29,264 nucleotides of DNA from Gammaproteobacteria bacterium (GCA_028293725.1 JAQGOE010000130.1:1-29264), one strand, 5' to 3'; numbered from the stretch's first letter, positions 14,949 to 23,435 are shown. Made by a program: numbers and translations. Notes: generated by a model from the letters alone, not told the origin.

Positions 14949-16511
14949 TCATGATGCCTGCAACTCATCGAGCACACCTCGAAGCGGAATCTCTATCCAG
15001 TCGGGCCTATTGGCCATTTCATAGGTCATCTCGTACAGCGCCTTCTCCAATAAAAAAAACCGCAATATGCGCTGAGCGTCGCTTGGGTTGTCAGGGATGC
15101 TCGCGTTGCCCGCAGCACTTTGAAAGTACGCGTCAGCAAAGGCTCGGCTCGATTCATCGCGCCATGCGTTGAGCCTTTGTTCGGCGGCACGGCGCGACTC
15201 CAACCTCATATGCGCCGGCAGAGCGCGCCCCGCGGCGTGCGCGACGTATGCAAGTGAGCGCATCATTCCAGCCACATCACGAACGACGCAGTGCTTCGCT
15301 CTACGCTCTGCGATAGCCCGCAAAGGCTCTCCCTCGAAATCCAGAATGACGGCATCTGCGTCGACGACGAGCGTCTGGCCGAGATGAAAGTCCCCATGGT
15401 GTCGCGTCTTGGACCAGGTAGGAGGCGTTTGCGTGAGCTGTGATAAACGCCGGGAAAGTGCGGGGCCGGCTTTAGCAACCTCGAGCGCCAGCCCCGCTGC
15501 GTCCGGTGTCAGTCGTCCTGCTCCTTCGTTGAGCCGTCGGATTGCCCCATCAGCCATTTTCTGGGCGGACCCGGCCCAGCGACTCAGATCTGCGGGGCTC
15601 ACGACTTCCGGATTGAAAGCCGGGTGCGCAGTATCACGTGCGAGGACTCGATGCATCTGCGCGGTACGACGGGCCAACACTGCCAGCCATCCCCGAATTT
15701 CCTCGAACGCGCCCGGGTCGGGGCCCATGATCGCCCGTCCAAGGCGCTCCAGGACCCACCGCCACCCGTCACCTTGATTGACCGCAAAAGCCTGCAAGAG
15801 GGACAGCGTAAATGAACCGCGCTCCGGCGCCGCCGCAGTTTCGCTCCAACCGAGAAGTGCAGGAGTGGCGGGAAAACCTGCGCCCGTCAGATACCGGCTC
15901 ATCTCGAGCTCCGGGTGAACCCCCTCCTCGACCTTACGGATGACTTTCAGGATCGCGTGCTCGCCGACCCGGATGGACGTATTCGACTGATCCACCCCAA
16001 GGCGCCGGATCACCCAACGCGTGCTCGAGTCGAGTCCGACGCCGTTGAGTCCTGCCATACGGCCGATGGACAGGCGCGACTCGGGTACCGGATCCAGCAC
16101 GTGTAGAGAAATCCAGTGCCGCACAAACTCGTCCACGCCAAAGGCCTCGACCAGCGCGAGCGATCCTCCGGTGCGACCCTCATCGGAAATGGTCGCTATG
16201 GTTTCAGCCTTCGCGACCGTATCGGGTGCGACGACCGCCAGTGGAACCAACATCACAAAAGATTCTCCGCGGGACGGCGCTACCTTCCACAAGGCAACGG
16301 CCGCGCGTACGCTTTCAGGGAACAGCGGGATCAGACAAACCAGGCTTACTGTCGGTTCCCCCGCGTCCTTGGCCGGAAACCAACGCTGTCTACACAGGAA
16401 CTTCGGCAACGCGGTCTCGGCAGTCCGTGCCACCGTCGCCCACCACGTCCCGGTATCCGCAACGCCCAGCATGTCGGCGTTAGTCGCTCGATCAGGGCAG
16501 GTTTCATTCAT
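14949..16511 (-). CDS. Maltokinase-like phosphotransferase
   Basis: A 520-residue protein of the maltokinase (Mak/Pep2) group, which makes maltose 1-phosphate from maltose and ATP. The N-terminal cap has LPKFLCRQRWFPAKD, characteristic of the family. The C-terminal lobe carries the kinase motifs KTRHHGDFHLGQTLV (catalytic Asp about 374) and VILDFEGEP (metal-binding Asp about 391). These are followed by RDVAGMMRSLAYVAHA, also family-typical. In most bacteria this domain is fused to or beside TreS, but no TreS or GlgE is in the window. It could feed a GlgE pathway elsewhere, or phosphorylate maltose released by MalQ. It is followed 28 bases later by malQ and diverges from treY across about 260 bases. 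Confidence 0.85.
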   Translation of the reverse strand: MNETCPDRATNADMLGVADTGTWWATVARTAETALPKFLCRQRWFPAKDAGEPTVSLVCLIPLFPESVRAAVALWKVAPSRGESFVMLVPLAVVAPDTVAKAETIATISDEGRTGGSLALVEAFGVDEFVRHWISLHVLDPVPESRLSIGRMAGLNGVGLDSSTRWVIRRLGVDQSNTSIRVGEHAILKVIRKVEEGVHPELEMSRYLTGAGFPATPALLGWSETAAAPERGSFTLSLLQAFAVNQGDGWRWVLERLGRAIMGPDPGAFEEIRGWLAVLARRTAQMHRVLARDTAHPAFNPEVVSPADLSRWAGSAQKMADGAIRRLNEGAGRLTPDAAGLALEVAKAGPALSRRLSQLTQTPPTWSKTRHHGDFHLGQTLVVDADAVILDFEGEPLRAIAERRAKHCVVRDVAGMMRSLAYVAHAAGRALPAHMRLESRRAAEQRLNAWRDESSRAFADAYFQSAAGNASIPDNPSDAQRILRFFLLEKALYEMTYEMANRPDWIEIPLRGVLDELQAS

Positions 16512-16633
16512 GGGCGGCTCAAAAGGTAATTCGCGGGACGATGTCGTGTTGGTCCACAGCAGGTTTGGATCGACCCTGTCATTTCAGACAAGTTACCCTA
16601 CTTGGGAGACGCGCGCATCTTCCCTTGCCCACG

Positions 16634-16647
16634 CTAATCTATGTTAG
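16634..16647. promoter_or_regulatory. Candidate operator, TAAC-N4-GTTA type, between mak and treY
   Basis: The minus-strand reading is CTAACATAGATTAG, nearly the same as CTAACATAGGTTAA at 21299-21312. It sits in the divergent spacer, where it could serve both genes. The function is inferred only from recurrence. Confidence 0.45.
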
Positions 16648-16768
16648 TGGGACTAAGCGCAACGCTTACGTTGTGGAACCGCCCGCCGCGCGAGCCATTA
16701 TTAGTGCGGCAGGTTCACCTGTCATTTCCCCGCTATGAACTAAGAACGGACTCACTGGAGTTAGTTTT

Positions 16769-19411
16769 ATGACTGATCTGTGGACTGCAACTTATCGATT
16801 GCAGCTTCACAAGGACTTCCCACTGCGTGCAGCGGGGGAGATTCTTGGATACCTCAAGGGCTTGGGTGTAAGCCATGTGTACCTCTCGCCCTGCCTACAG
16901 GCGGCGCCGGGCAGTAACCATGGCTATGATGTAACTGATCCCACTCTCATCAACCCCGAACTGGGTGGCGAGACCGCTTGGCGCGAGTTCATTACCGCGA
17001 CCAGGGCGCAAGGTTTGAAAATACTCCTGGATATTGTTCCTAACCATATGTCGACGACCGAACATAACCGCTGGTGGGACCACGTGTTGATGCACGGCCC
17101 TTACAGCGATTTCGCCTCGTACTTCGACATTCGCTCGGACCCGAAGCTCCCCTTCAAGATTCAGCTCTGTAACCTGGGACAGGCGTACGGCGACGCATTG
17201 CGAACCGGTGAACTGCGCATCGTGGTGTCTGATGGGCGTCCCAGAGTGAAATACTTTGACAACTCATGGCCGCTGGCGCCGGTTTGCTGGGGAGAGTTGC
17301 TGCGGACGGCAACCCCTAAGGACGCTCCAGGGAGCGACGAGACCTCCACCCCCGGCTGTTTCAAACTGTTGGCGGCTCTGCACTGCCGTAGCAGCCCCAC
17401 CGCCGCAGACCGGGAGCAGTATGAAAAGGCCGTGGCTCAGGCTGACTCCTATCTGACACCAGCGGCTGCTCACGGCGACCTGGCCGCCACTGTGGCCGCA
17501 ATCAATGCCGATCCGGACCGCCTGGACTCGATTCTGCAGCAGCAATTTTTCGCCCTGCACAGTTGGAAGCTGGCAGGCGAGCTCAGCAACTACCGCCGCT
17601 TTTTCGATGTCGATTCGCTGATCGGCGTCCGCGCCGAGTTGCCGGAGGTGCTCGCCGCGACCCATAGCCGCATCCGCGAGATGATTGCCAACGAAGAAAT
17701 CGACGGGCTGCGCGTTGACCACCCCGACGGACTGCGCGATCCGGCGCGTTATTGTCGAAGCCTGCGGCAAATGCTGCCCGAGGGACGGATATACGTCGAG
17801 AAGATTCTCGATAGCGAGGAGAGCTTGCCCACCACTTGGCAGATTGACGGAACGGTGGGTTATGATTTCTTAGCCAAGGTGAATCGCCTGTGGATGAGCG
17901 ACCAGAGGCTAGATTCCCTGACCGCAACGTACTTCGATTTCACAGGGCAATCGGTCAACCTGTCTGCCGTGGCGCGACAGAAGAAGCGCGAGATTCTCGC
18001 GGTGTCGTTTTCGTCCGACCTGCAACGCCTGACAGATGCAGCACTGGTGCTAGCGCAACAGCATTGGACGACCCGCGATCAAAGCCCACGCCACCTCCAC
18101 GATGCGCTCGCGGCCTTCACGGTAGCGATGCCGGTCTACCGCACTTATCGCACGGCTGACACTCTGGACGATAACGACAAGCGGATCTTCACCGAGACGG
18201 TTCAGCTCGCACGTAACGCGGCGCCCGCTGTAGATCCTGCGGCATTCGAATTCCTTCTCGCGGTATGCACGAAGGCGCAGCTCAATCCCCTCGAAGCGGA
18301 CTTTGTGGCGCAATGGCAGCAACTGGCTCCGGCCGTCATGGCCAAGGGTGTCGAAGACACCACGTTTTATTGCTTCGATCGACTCCTGTCGTGTAACGAG
18401 GTCGGCGCATCGCCCTCTCTCGTCGGTATATCCACCGAGAAGTTCCACGAATACTGTCACCATCTGAGCGAATACTGGCCGACCAACCTGCTTGCGACCT
18501 CCACTCACGACAACAAGCGCAGCGAGGATGTCCGCACGCGCATATCCGTATTATCGGAGATTCCGGACCGCTGGGCGGAAGCGCTCCTGCAATGGTCGAA
18601 ACTGACGGAGCCCTCGTGGCGCAACCGCACCCCAGATCGCCATGCGGAGTATTTGTTGTACCAAACCTTGGTCGGCGCGTGGCCCATCGATAAAGAGCGG
18701 TGCTGGCAGTACATGTTGAAAGCCAGTCGCGAAGCCAAACTGCGCACCTCCTGGCACCAGCCGAACGCGAGCTATGAGGCGAACATCCAGGGATTCGTAG
18801 ACGGCATCTTCGCCAATACGCAATTCCTGGCAAGTCTCGAGGCCTTCGTGCAGCCGCTCGTGCTTCCCGGACGCATCAACAGTCTGGCGCAGACGCTCAT
18901 CAAAATGGTCGTCCCCGGGGTGCCGGACTTCTATCAAGGTACCGAGTTATGGGACGCGAGTCTCGTTGATCCGGACAACCGGAGGCCGGTCGACTACCCC
19001 TCTCGGGCCGAGCTTCTGGACCGATGTCGGGGATTGTCGGCGCAGGTTACCCTCGAGAACTGGGATTCCGGCCTGCCCAAGCTGTGGCTCATCCGGCGCC
19101 TGCTTAAGCTGCGTCACGAGTGCGCCGCGGCTTTTGCGCCTACGAGCCAGTATCAGCCCTTGATCGCACACGGCTCACGTTTGGGAAACCTGCTGGCCTT
19201 CCTGCGCGGCGACCAGTTGCTCGCTGTGGTACCCCGATTCACCCTGACGGTCGGCGGCGAATGGGGCGACACGTGCCTGCCCCTGCCGACCGGCCGTTGG
19301 AGGAATGCGTTCACCGGCGCGTCGCATAGCGGCACAGCCACCCCCGCCGCACTATTCGAGGTGTTTCCAGTCGCAGTCCTCCTGAGGGAAGACCTTGCGG
19401 TGAAGATGTGA
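16769..19411 (+). CDS. treY: Malto-oligosyltrehalose synthase
   Basis: An 880-residue GH13 enzyme that isomerises the reducing-end alpha-1,4 bond of a maltodextrin into alpha,alpha-1,1, leaving a trehalosyl end for TreZ. It begins with TYRLQLHKDFPLRAAGEILG and YLSPCLQAAPGSNHGYDVTD, the TreY signature, then ILLDIVPNHM. Catalytic residues are all visible: nucleophile Asp317 (GLRVDHPDGL), acid/base Glu344 (IYVEKILDSEE) and transition-state Asp581 (STHDNKRSEDVRTR). The C-terminal part holds VPGVPDFYQGTELWD and LVDPDNRRPVDY, also typical. Length is at the long end of normal. The ATG at 16769 has GGAG eight bases upstream. TreZ is encoded 2.1 kb downstream on the same strand, interrupted by a BON gene and two minus-strand genes. 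Confidence 0.97.
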   Translation: MTDLWTATYRLQLHKDFPLRAAGEILGYLKGLGVSHVYLSPCLQAAPGSNHGYDVTDPTLINPELGGETAWREFITATRAQGLKILLDIVPNHMSTTEHNRWWDHVLMHGPYSDFASYFDIRSDPKLPFKIQLCNLGQAYGDALRTGELRIVVSDGRPRVKYFDNSWPLAPVCWGELLRTATPKDAPGSDETSTPGCFKLLAALHCRSSPTAADREQYEKAVAQADSYLTPAAAHGDLAATVAAINADPDRLDSILQQQFFALHSWKLAGELSNYRRFFDVDSLIGVRAELPEVLAATHSRIREMIANEEIDGLRVDHPDGLRDPARYCRSLRQMLPEGRIYVEKILDSEESLPTTWQIDGTVGYDFLAKVNRLWMSDQRLDSLTATYFDFTGQSVNLSAVARQKKREILAVSFSSDLQRLTDAALVLAQQHWTTRDQSPRHLHDALAAFTVAMPVYRTYRTADTLDDNDKRIFTETVQLARNAAPAVDPAAFEFLLAVCTKAQLNPLEADFVAQWQQLAPAVMAKGVEDTTFYCFDRLLSCNEVGASPSLVGISTEKFHEYCHHLSEYWPTNLLATSTHDNKRSEDVRTRISVLSEIPDRWAEALLQWSKLTEPSWRNRTPDRHAEYLLYQTLVGAWPIDKERCWQYMLKASREAKLRTSWHQPNASYEANIQGFVDGIFANTQFLASLEAFVQPLVLPGRINSLAQTLIKMVVPGVPDFYQGTELWDASLVDPDNRRPVDYPSRAELLDRCRGLSAQVTLENWDSGLPKLWLIRRLLKLRHECAAAFAPTSQYQPLIAHGSRLGNLLAFLRGDQLLAVVPRFTLTVGGEWGDTCLPLPTGRWRNAFTGASHSGTATPAALFEVFPVAVLLREDLAVKM

Positions 19412-19438
19412 AGACTTCGCTACGTTATCAGCGACGGC

Positions 19439-19453
19439 ATTAACTTAGTTAAT
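19439..19453. promoter_or_regulatory. Candidate operator (short variant) ahead of the BON gene
   Basis: ATTAACTTAGTTAAT, a TAAC/GTTA pair with a three-base rather than four-base centre, sits 72 bases before the BON start. It is related to the motif at 16634, 21299 and 28785 by eye. Confidence 0.35.
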
Positions 19454-19478
19454 GGAGCGATTGTCATAGAGGAATAAC

Positions 19479-19514
19479 ATGCGGCCAGACAACAACGCGC
19501 GAGATGCCCGATGA
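19479..19514 (+). CDS. Possible 11-codon leader ORF overlapping the BON start
   Basis: An ATG with GAGGA five bases upstream opens MRPDNNARDAR, and its TGA overlaps the BON ATG (ATGA). The ribosome site is better than that of the BON gene itself, so this may deliver ribosomes by coupling. Coding status is unproven. Confidence 0.35.
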   Translation: MRPDNNARDAR

Positions 19515-19855
19515 CTGACCCCGTTTCTGTGCAGGACGCGATTGAACTCGCTATCGCGAGGGTTGAGGCGGATACGAGCAAGGTATCGGCTGAAGTCCGG
19601 GACTCTACCGTAATCTTGAACGGGGAGATTGCGGATTCAGGATCGCGCGACCTTCTTATAGCGTCCGTACTGCACGTAATCGCAGTCGAGCGCGTGATCG
19701 ATTCGCTGCACGTGAGAGGCGAGAGTAATTCGACCCAGGTTTACATGAAAAAGGGCGATCATCTGAGTAAGACGTTGCGAGACTATTACGGGGATGGACT
19801 GACCTGGGACCAGTACAAAGCCGCGAAGAAAAGGGCTAAGCCGATCCAGGAATAG
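19511..19855 (+). CDS. BON-domain protein with a LysM-like tail
   Basis: A 114-residue cytoplasmic protein. Residues about 5-68 form a BON domain (VQDAIELAIARVEAD, VSAEVRDSTVILNGEIADSG, ERVIDSLHV). Residues 75-105 (VYMKKGDHLSKTLRDYYGDG then LTWDQYKAAKK) look like a shortened LysM: GD-L-S and YYGDG are kept, but the last helix is changed. BON plus LysM is the layout of the potassium-binding protein Kbp/YgaU (about 149 residues), so this is a shorter relative. No signal peptide is seen. It lies between treY and the hemerythrin/DUF892 pair, in keeping with an osmotic-stress role by context only. Confidence 0.75.
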   Translation: MTDPVSVQDAIELAIARVEADTSKVSAEVRDSTVILNGEIADSGSRDLLIASVLHVIAVERVIDSLHVRGESNSTQVYMKKGDHLSKTLRDYYGDGLTWDQYKAAKKRAKPIQE

Positions 19856-19940
19856 GAGAGCACGGTGTGCGATATACAGCATCCGCTGCGCTATCTCTGT
19901 TTCTCATCACACGTCCCGTGTCCTTCTGCCGTTCGGACCC

Positions 19941-19965
19941 CCACGGCGCGCCGCACGCGCCGTGG
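19941..19965. terminator. Strong hairpin between convergent BON and hemerythrin genes
   Basis: CCACGGCGCG and CGCGCCGTGG form a perfect 10-bp GC-rich stem with a 5-base loop. It lies 86 bases after the BON stop and 25 bases past the hemerythrin stop. There is no T-run, but position and strength suit a bidirectional terminator. Confidence 0.55.
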
Positions 19966-19989
19966 TCTAACACCTGCCGGATATCCGTT

Positions 19990-20586
19990 TCAGTGCGGAA
20001 CAGGTGCCCCGGCCCCAGGCCGCGGGCTATCGCTTTGATTGGGCCCCGCCTCAGAGTCGTAACCGACGTAGCGCTCGAACTCCTCCCTGAAGCGCTGCGT
20101 GAGCCGATCCTGATCCGCCACGGGAATCTGCTTTAAATCCAGGAAGCGGTCGCTCTCCTCCTCGTACATGTGATGCGCAACGGCGCCGCGGATGTGCTCG
20201 AGCTTGTCCAGGAAATCCTGTCCCATCGGATCCAAATACTCGAGTTCGCCCAAGTTGGCTTTCGCGCCGGCCTGCTCGGTGTAGCCCGTCATGGCATGAG
20301 ACTTGTGGCCAAACCGCACCAGCGCGGGATAAATCACGGCCTCCTCCGCGTTCGCGTGTCCTGTCAGTAGCACCGCCAGTTCCTTCTGGGCCTCGAGCCG
20401 GGTAGTGAGATCGCCGGCAGCTTTCACAGCGGCAAAGGCTCCCTCGATTTCCACGTGATGTTGTAAGACCAATGCCAACCAGTCATTCTGACCGGCCGCA
20501 GCCTGAGCTTTCGCTCGCGCCTCACGCCGCTTTTCAGCGCTCTCCGGCGGCGTGACGGCCGCAACGACTTTATCCATGAGAGACAT
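19990..20586 (-). CDS. HHE hemerythrin-domain protein (second copy, different type)
   Basis: A 198-residue protein whose start follows GGAGA with good spacing. The N-terminus (MSLMDKVVAAVTPPESAEKR) is an amphipathic basic helix. The hemerythrin bundle spans about 33-165. Ligand candidates are VLQHHVEIEGAF (HHxxxE), LLTGHANAEEAVIYPAL (HxxxE), the MTGYTEQAGAKANLGELEYL region, and VAHHMYEEESDRF (HHxxEE). The C-terminal 35 residues are disordered (GPNQSDSPRPGAGAPVPH). This class commonly sits beside DUF892 and catalase genes in stress loci. Here the DUF892 gene lies 78 bases upstream on the same strand. It is clearly distinct in sequence from the hemerythrin at 9291-9794. Confidence 0.9.
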   Translation of the reverse strand: MSLMDKVVAAVTPPESAEKRREARAKAQAAAGQNDWLALVLQHHVEIEGAFAAVKAAGDLTTRLEAQKELAVLLTGHANAEEAVIYPALVRFGHKSHAMTGYTEQAGAKANLGELEYLDPMGQDFLDKLEHIRGAVAHHMYEEESDRFLDLKQIPVADQDRLTQRFREEFERYVGYDSEAGPNQSDSPRPGAGAPVPH

Positions 20587-20623
20587 AAGAAATCTCCGAA
20601 GTGTTTAAGTTGAAACTATGTCG

Positions 20624-20656
20624 GGTTCACAGCGCGCGACCCGCGCGCCGTGAACC
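20624..20656. terminator. Large hairpin between DUF892 and hemerythrin genes
   Basis: GGTTCAC/GTGAACC plus GCGCGC/GCGCGC form a 7+6 bp stem with one A-C mismatch and a GACCC loop. It lies nine bases past the DUF892 stop. No T-run follows on the minus strand. It could terminate or attenuate DUF892 transcription, or stabilise its mRNA end. Confidence 0.55.
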
Positions 20657-20664
20657 GCGGCAGC

Positions 20665-21282
20665 CTATCTGCCCGCGCGCTGCTCCGACTTTTCGCTTCG
20701 CTGCGAACGAGATCGCGTGTCGTTGGCAGAATCACTCTCGTCATCATCCGACTCCCCTGACAGCAAGGCGGGAGTGATCTCCTTTTCTGCGATCTGAGTC
20801 AGTTGCTCGTCGAAGGGTGTAGCTTCATTGAGGGCGCGTTCCATCGCTTTGCCGGCGGTTTTCTGGCCAACCGCTTCAGCGAGCGACCTCGCGGTTCCCC
20901 AAGCGGCAATGCAGTAGTGCTCGGTCTTCTGGATCGCGCCGATCAGCACAGCATCCAACGCGGGTCCCGGCTCGATCTCCTGCACGTGCTCGCGGGCGTC
21001 ATTGATCAGACCTTCGGCCGCTATGTTCTTTTTGCGCCCCGGGCTTTCGTCCATCTCATCGAAGACACTTTCAATGTCTTTGATAAGGCGCTCGCCCTGC
21101 TCGAGGCGCTGGTCGAGCATCCCGGCGAGCTTCTGCGACTTCACCGCTTTCGCCAGTCGCGGCAATACGCGTGACAGCTGATTCTCGGCACTATGTATCC
21201 CCTGCAGTTCCAGTACCAACAGTCCGGTGGCGTCGGGGGAGTCCTTGCTCGACCGTCGGCCGGCTTTAGCTTTCGTTGCCAT
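20665..21282 (-). CDS. DUF892 (YciE/YciF-like) ferritin-like protein
   Basis: A 205-residue protein. I chose the ATG at 21282 because GAGGAGA lies six bases before it; a frame extension to 21324 precedes the ribosome site. The family core is residues about 18-165: LLVLELQGIHSAENQLSRVL (Glu and His of the metal site), then LDQRLEQGERLIKDIESVF, AVLIGAIQKTEHYCIAAWGT and ALNEATPFDEQLTQIAEK. The helices form a ferritin-like bundle. The last 35 residues are an acidic then basic disordered tail. Members are induced by stress in enterobacteria; the exact activity is unknown. It diverges from treZ, and a decayed copy of its 5' end and promoter lies at 28630-28985. Confidence 0.92.
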   Translation of the reverse strand: MATKAKAGRRSSKDSPDATGLLVLELQGIHSAENQLSRVLPRLAKAVKSQKLAGMLDQRLEQGERLIKDIESVFDEMDESPGRKKNIAAEGLINDAREHVQEIEPGPALDAVLIGAIQKTEHYCIAAWGTARSLAEAVGQKTAGKAMERALNEATPFDEQLTQIAEKEITPALLSGESDDDESDSANDTRSRSQRSEKSEQRAGR

Positions 21283-21298
21283 GTCATTCTCCTCGTTT

Positions 21299-21312
21299 CT
21301 AACATAGGTTAA
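21299..21312. promoter_or_regulatory. Candidate operator, TAAC-N4-GTTA type, upstream of DUF892
   Basis: CTAACATAGGTTAA lies 17 bases before the DUF892 start codon, within the likely 5' untranslated region. A weaker relative, CTCACACATAGGTGAG, lies at 21465-21480 near the treZ start. Both positions recur in the duplicated spacer (28785 and 28936). Confidence 0.5.
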
Positions 21313-21515
21313 TCCCCGCGGCACGGTCCGCCGGGTCGCCTACCACAACGACGTTTGCGCGGACTCGTTCCGTCGCAAGACCGATCGCGCGGCGTCAAGT
21401 TAGATACGATCTGTACCTGTGCCGCAACGGTCTCGGGAGAATAATCGCGTCGCCGCGCCGGCCTCTCACACATAGGTGAGTGTGCGCAGCGACGCAGGTC
21501 GGTAGTCTTCGCCAG

Positions 21516-23342
21516 ATGCTAAACCCGAAATTCACCACGCCGTTAGAATACCAACCGCGCCACGGCCCCCGGCTGCTCGGCGATGACAGCTGGCAATTTC
21601 GCCTCTGGGCGCCTGCTCATCCGCGGATACGACTGGAGCTTGCGGGCCATCCGGGTCTACACGGCATGGATCGGGCGTTGAACGGTTGGCACCAAGCGAG
21701 CCTACGCAAGCTCGAAGCGGGTGCGAGGTATGCGTTTGTGTTGCCTGACGGAACGCGGGTGCCGGATCCCGCGTCCCACTATCAGCCGGACGCAATCGGT
21801 GGCATGAGTGCGCTCATCGACCCGGATTCCTATCAGTGGCGCGATCACGGATGGACCGGCAGACCGTGGCATACCGCGGTACTTTACGAGTTACATCTCG
21901 GTACCTTCACGCCGGAGGGGACTTTTCGCGGCGCTGCGGCGAAGCTCGATCACCTGGTCTCACTCGGCGTAACGGCCTTGGAACTGATGCCCATCGCAGC
22001 TTTTCCGGGCCGGCGGAATTGGGGTTACGACGGCGTGTTTCCGTACGCCTGCGCCAATGCTTACGGCCGCCCTGATGATCTGAAGTACCTGATCGACGAG
22101 GCGCATGCCCGCGGACTGATGGTCCTGCTGGATGTCGTCTACAACCATTTCGGGCCGGAGGGCAACTACCTATCACTGTACGCCCCTCAATTCTTCACCG
22201 AGCGACATCACACCCCCTGGGGCGCGGCTGTCAATTTCGACGGCGCCGAAAGCGCTCCCGTACGTGAATTCTTCATCGGCAACGCTTTGCGGTGGCTCCA
22301 GGAATTTCACGTCGACGGCCTTCGGCTGGACGCCGTACACGCCATCGTTGACGACAGCGCTCGCCATTTCCTGGACGAACTAGCGGACCGGATCCGCGAA
22401 TACGTCCCGGACCGCGCCGTTCATCTGATTCTCGAAAACGAGGAAAACCAAGCCGCGCGGCTGCTCAGGGACGATGCGAACCGGCCCCTGACTTTTACCG
22501 CGCAGTGGAATGACGACGTCCATCACGTACTGCACAGCGCTGCGACGGACGAGGCCTGCGGCTACTACGCGGACTATCACGGCGATACCGTGAAACTCGG
22601 CCGTGCGCTCGCAGAAGGCTTTGCGTTTCAAGGCGAGGTGATGCCGTTTCGTGGCTCGCCGCGGGGTGAGGCCAGTGGCTTTCTGCCGCCAGAGGCCTTT
22701 ATCGCGTTCATCCAGAACCACGATCAGATTGGTAATCGCGCTTACGGGGAGCGCTGGGGTCAGCTTGCCCCTCAGGCGGCGCGGCGTGCGGTCGCGGCGA
22801 TCTATCTGCTATTGCCCCAGATTCCACTGCTCTTCATGGGCGAGGAATGGAATGCGGCGCAACCCTTTCCCTTCTTCTGCGACTTCGGCGGCGAGCTCGG
22901 GCAGGCTGTCAGAAAAGGACGGCAGGCCGAGTTTGCTCATTTACCCGAGTTTTCGGACCCCGCTAGGCGCCATACGATTCCCGACCCCGTGGACGAGGCT
23001 ACCTTCAAAGCCGCGGTCTTGTCTTGGGACTCTCTTCAGAAAGCCGAGCATGCCCAGTGGCTGACATGGTATCGGGAAATTTTAAAAGTCAGACATGCGC
23101 ACATCGTGCCGCGCCTGACGGGTGTCGCGAGCGGCGGGACGTTTAGCGTTCGGGGATCCCAGGCCTTGACCGTTCAATGGCGTTGCGCCGGAGGCGAGTT
23201 GCTCCGACTGCATGCCAACCTGTCTAACGACCCCTGTTCGGGCTTTCCACCCTCGATCGGGCGAGCGATCTGGCTCGAGGGCAAGCGCGAGGCGGAAATT
23301 CTTCAACCCTGGTCTGTGCAATGGGAGGTGCTCCAGAGCTGA
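21516..23342 (+). CDS. treZ: Malto-oligosyltrehalose trehalohydrolase
   Basis: A 608-residue GH13 enzyme that cleaves the trehalosyl end made by TreY, releasing trehalose. The N-terminal domain opens with FRLWAPAHPRIRLEL. The barrel contains LYELHLGTFTPEGTFRGAA (TreZ signature), ELMPIAAFPGRRNWGYDGV and LLDVVYNHFGPEGNY. Catalytic residues are nucleophile Asp272 (DGLRLDAVHAI), probable acid/base Glu307 (LILENEENQ) and Asp403 (IQNHDQIGN). The family-typical MGEEWNAAQPFPFFCDF follows. I prefer the ATG at 21516: the diverged duplicate of this promoter region retains an ATG at the matching place. A GTG at 21480 would add 12 residues. It diverges from DUF892 and is followed 93 bases later by a Crp/Fnr gene. 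Confidence 0.96.
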   Translation: MLNPKFTTPLEYQPRHGPRLLGDDSWQFRLWAPAHPRIRLELAGHPGLHGMDRALNGWHQASLRKLEAGARYAFVLPDGTRVPDPASHYQPDAIGGMSALIDPDSYQWRDHGWTGRPWHTAVLYELHLGTFTPEGTFRGAAAKLDHLVSLGVTALELMPIAAFPGRRNWGYDGVFPYACANAYGRPDDLKYLIDEAHARGLMVLLDVVYNHFGPEGNYLSLYAPQFFTERHHTPWGAAVNFDGAESAPVREFFIGNALRWLQEFHVDGLRLDAVHAIVDDSARHFLDELADRIREYVPDRAVHLILENEENQAARLLRDDANRPLTFTAQWNDDVHHVLHSAATDEACGYYADYHGDTVKLGRALAEGFAFQGEVMPFRGSPRGEASGFLPPEAFIAFIQNHDQIGNRAYGERWGQLAPQAARRAVAAIYLLLPQIPLLFMGEEWNAAQPFPFFCDFGGELGQAVRKGRQAEFAHLPEFSDPARRHTIPDPVDEATFKAAVLSWDSLQKAEHAQWLTWYREILKVRHAHIVPRLTGVASGGTFSVRGSQALTVQWRCAGGELLRLHANLSNDPCSGFPPSIGRAIWLEGKREAEILQPWSVQWEVLQS

Positions 23343-23345
23343 GGT

Positions 23346-23435
23346 GGGAACGGGACATGCTGAAGACCCCGACAGACACAGGCGGGGCCTGCCGCCCCGT
23401 GACGGCCGCACCATCCGTCGCCAGGGAGATCTCGT
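23346..23435 (+). promoter_or_regulatory. Structured leader of the Crp/Fnr gene (also present at 11548)
   Basis: The 90 bases between treZ and the regulator are conserved in the scar at 11548-11638. They contain a hairpin GGGGC-CTGCC-GCCCC (23384-23398) whose counterpart is GGGC-CTGCC-GCCC. The loop is kept while both stem arms shorten by one. A GGGAGA ribosome site sits at its end. It may be an untranslated leader, a terminator for treZ, or an operator. Confidence 0.45.
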
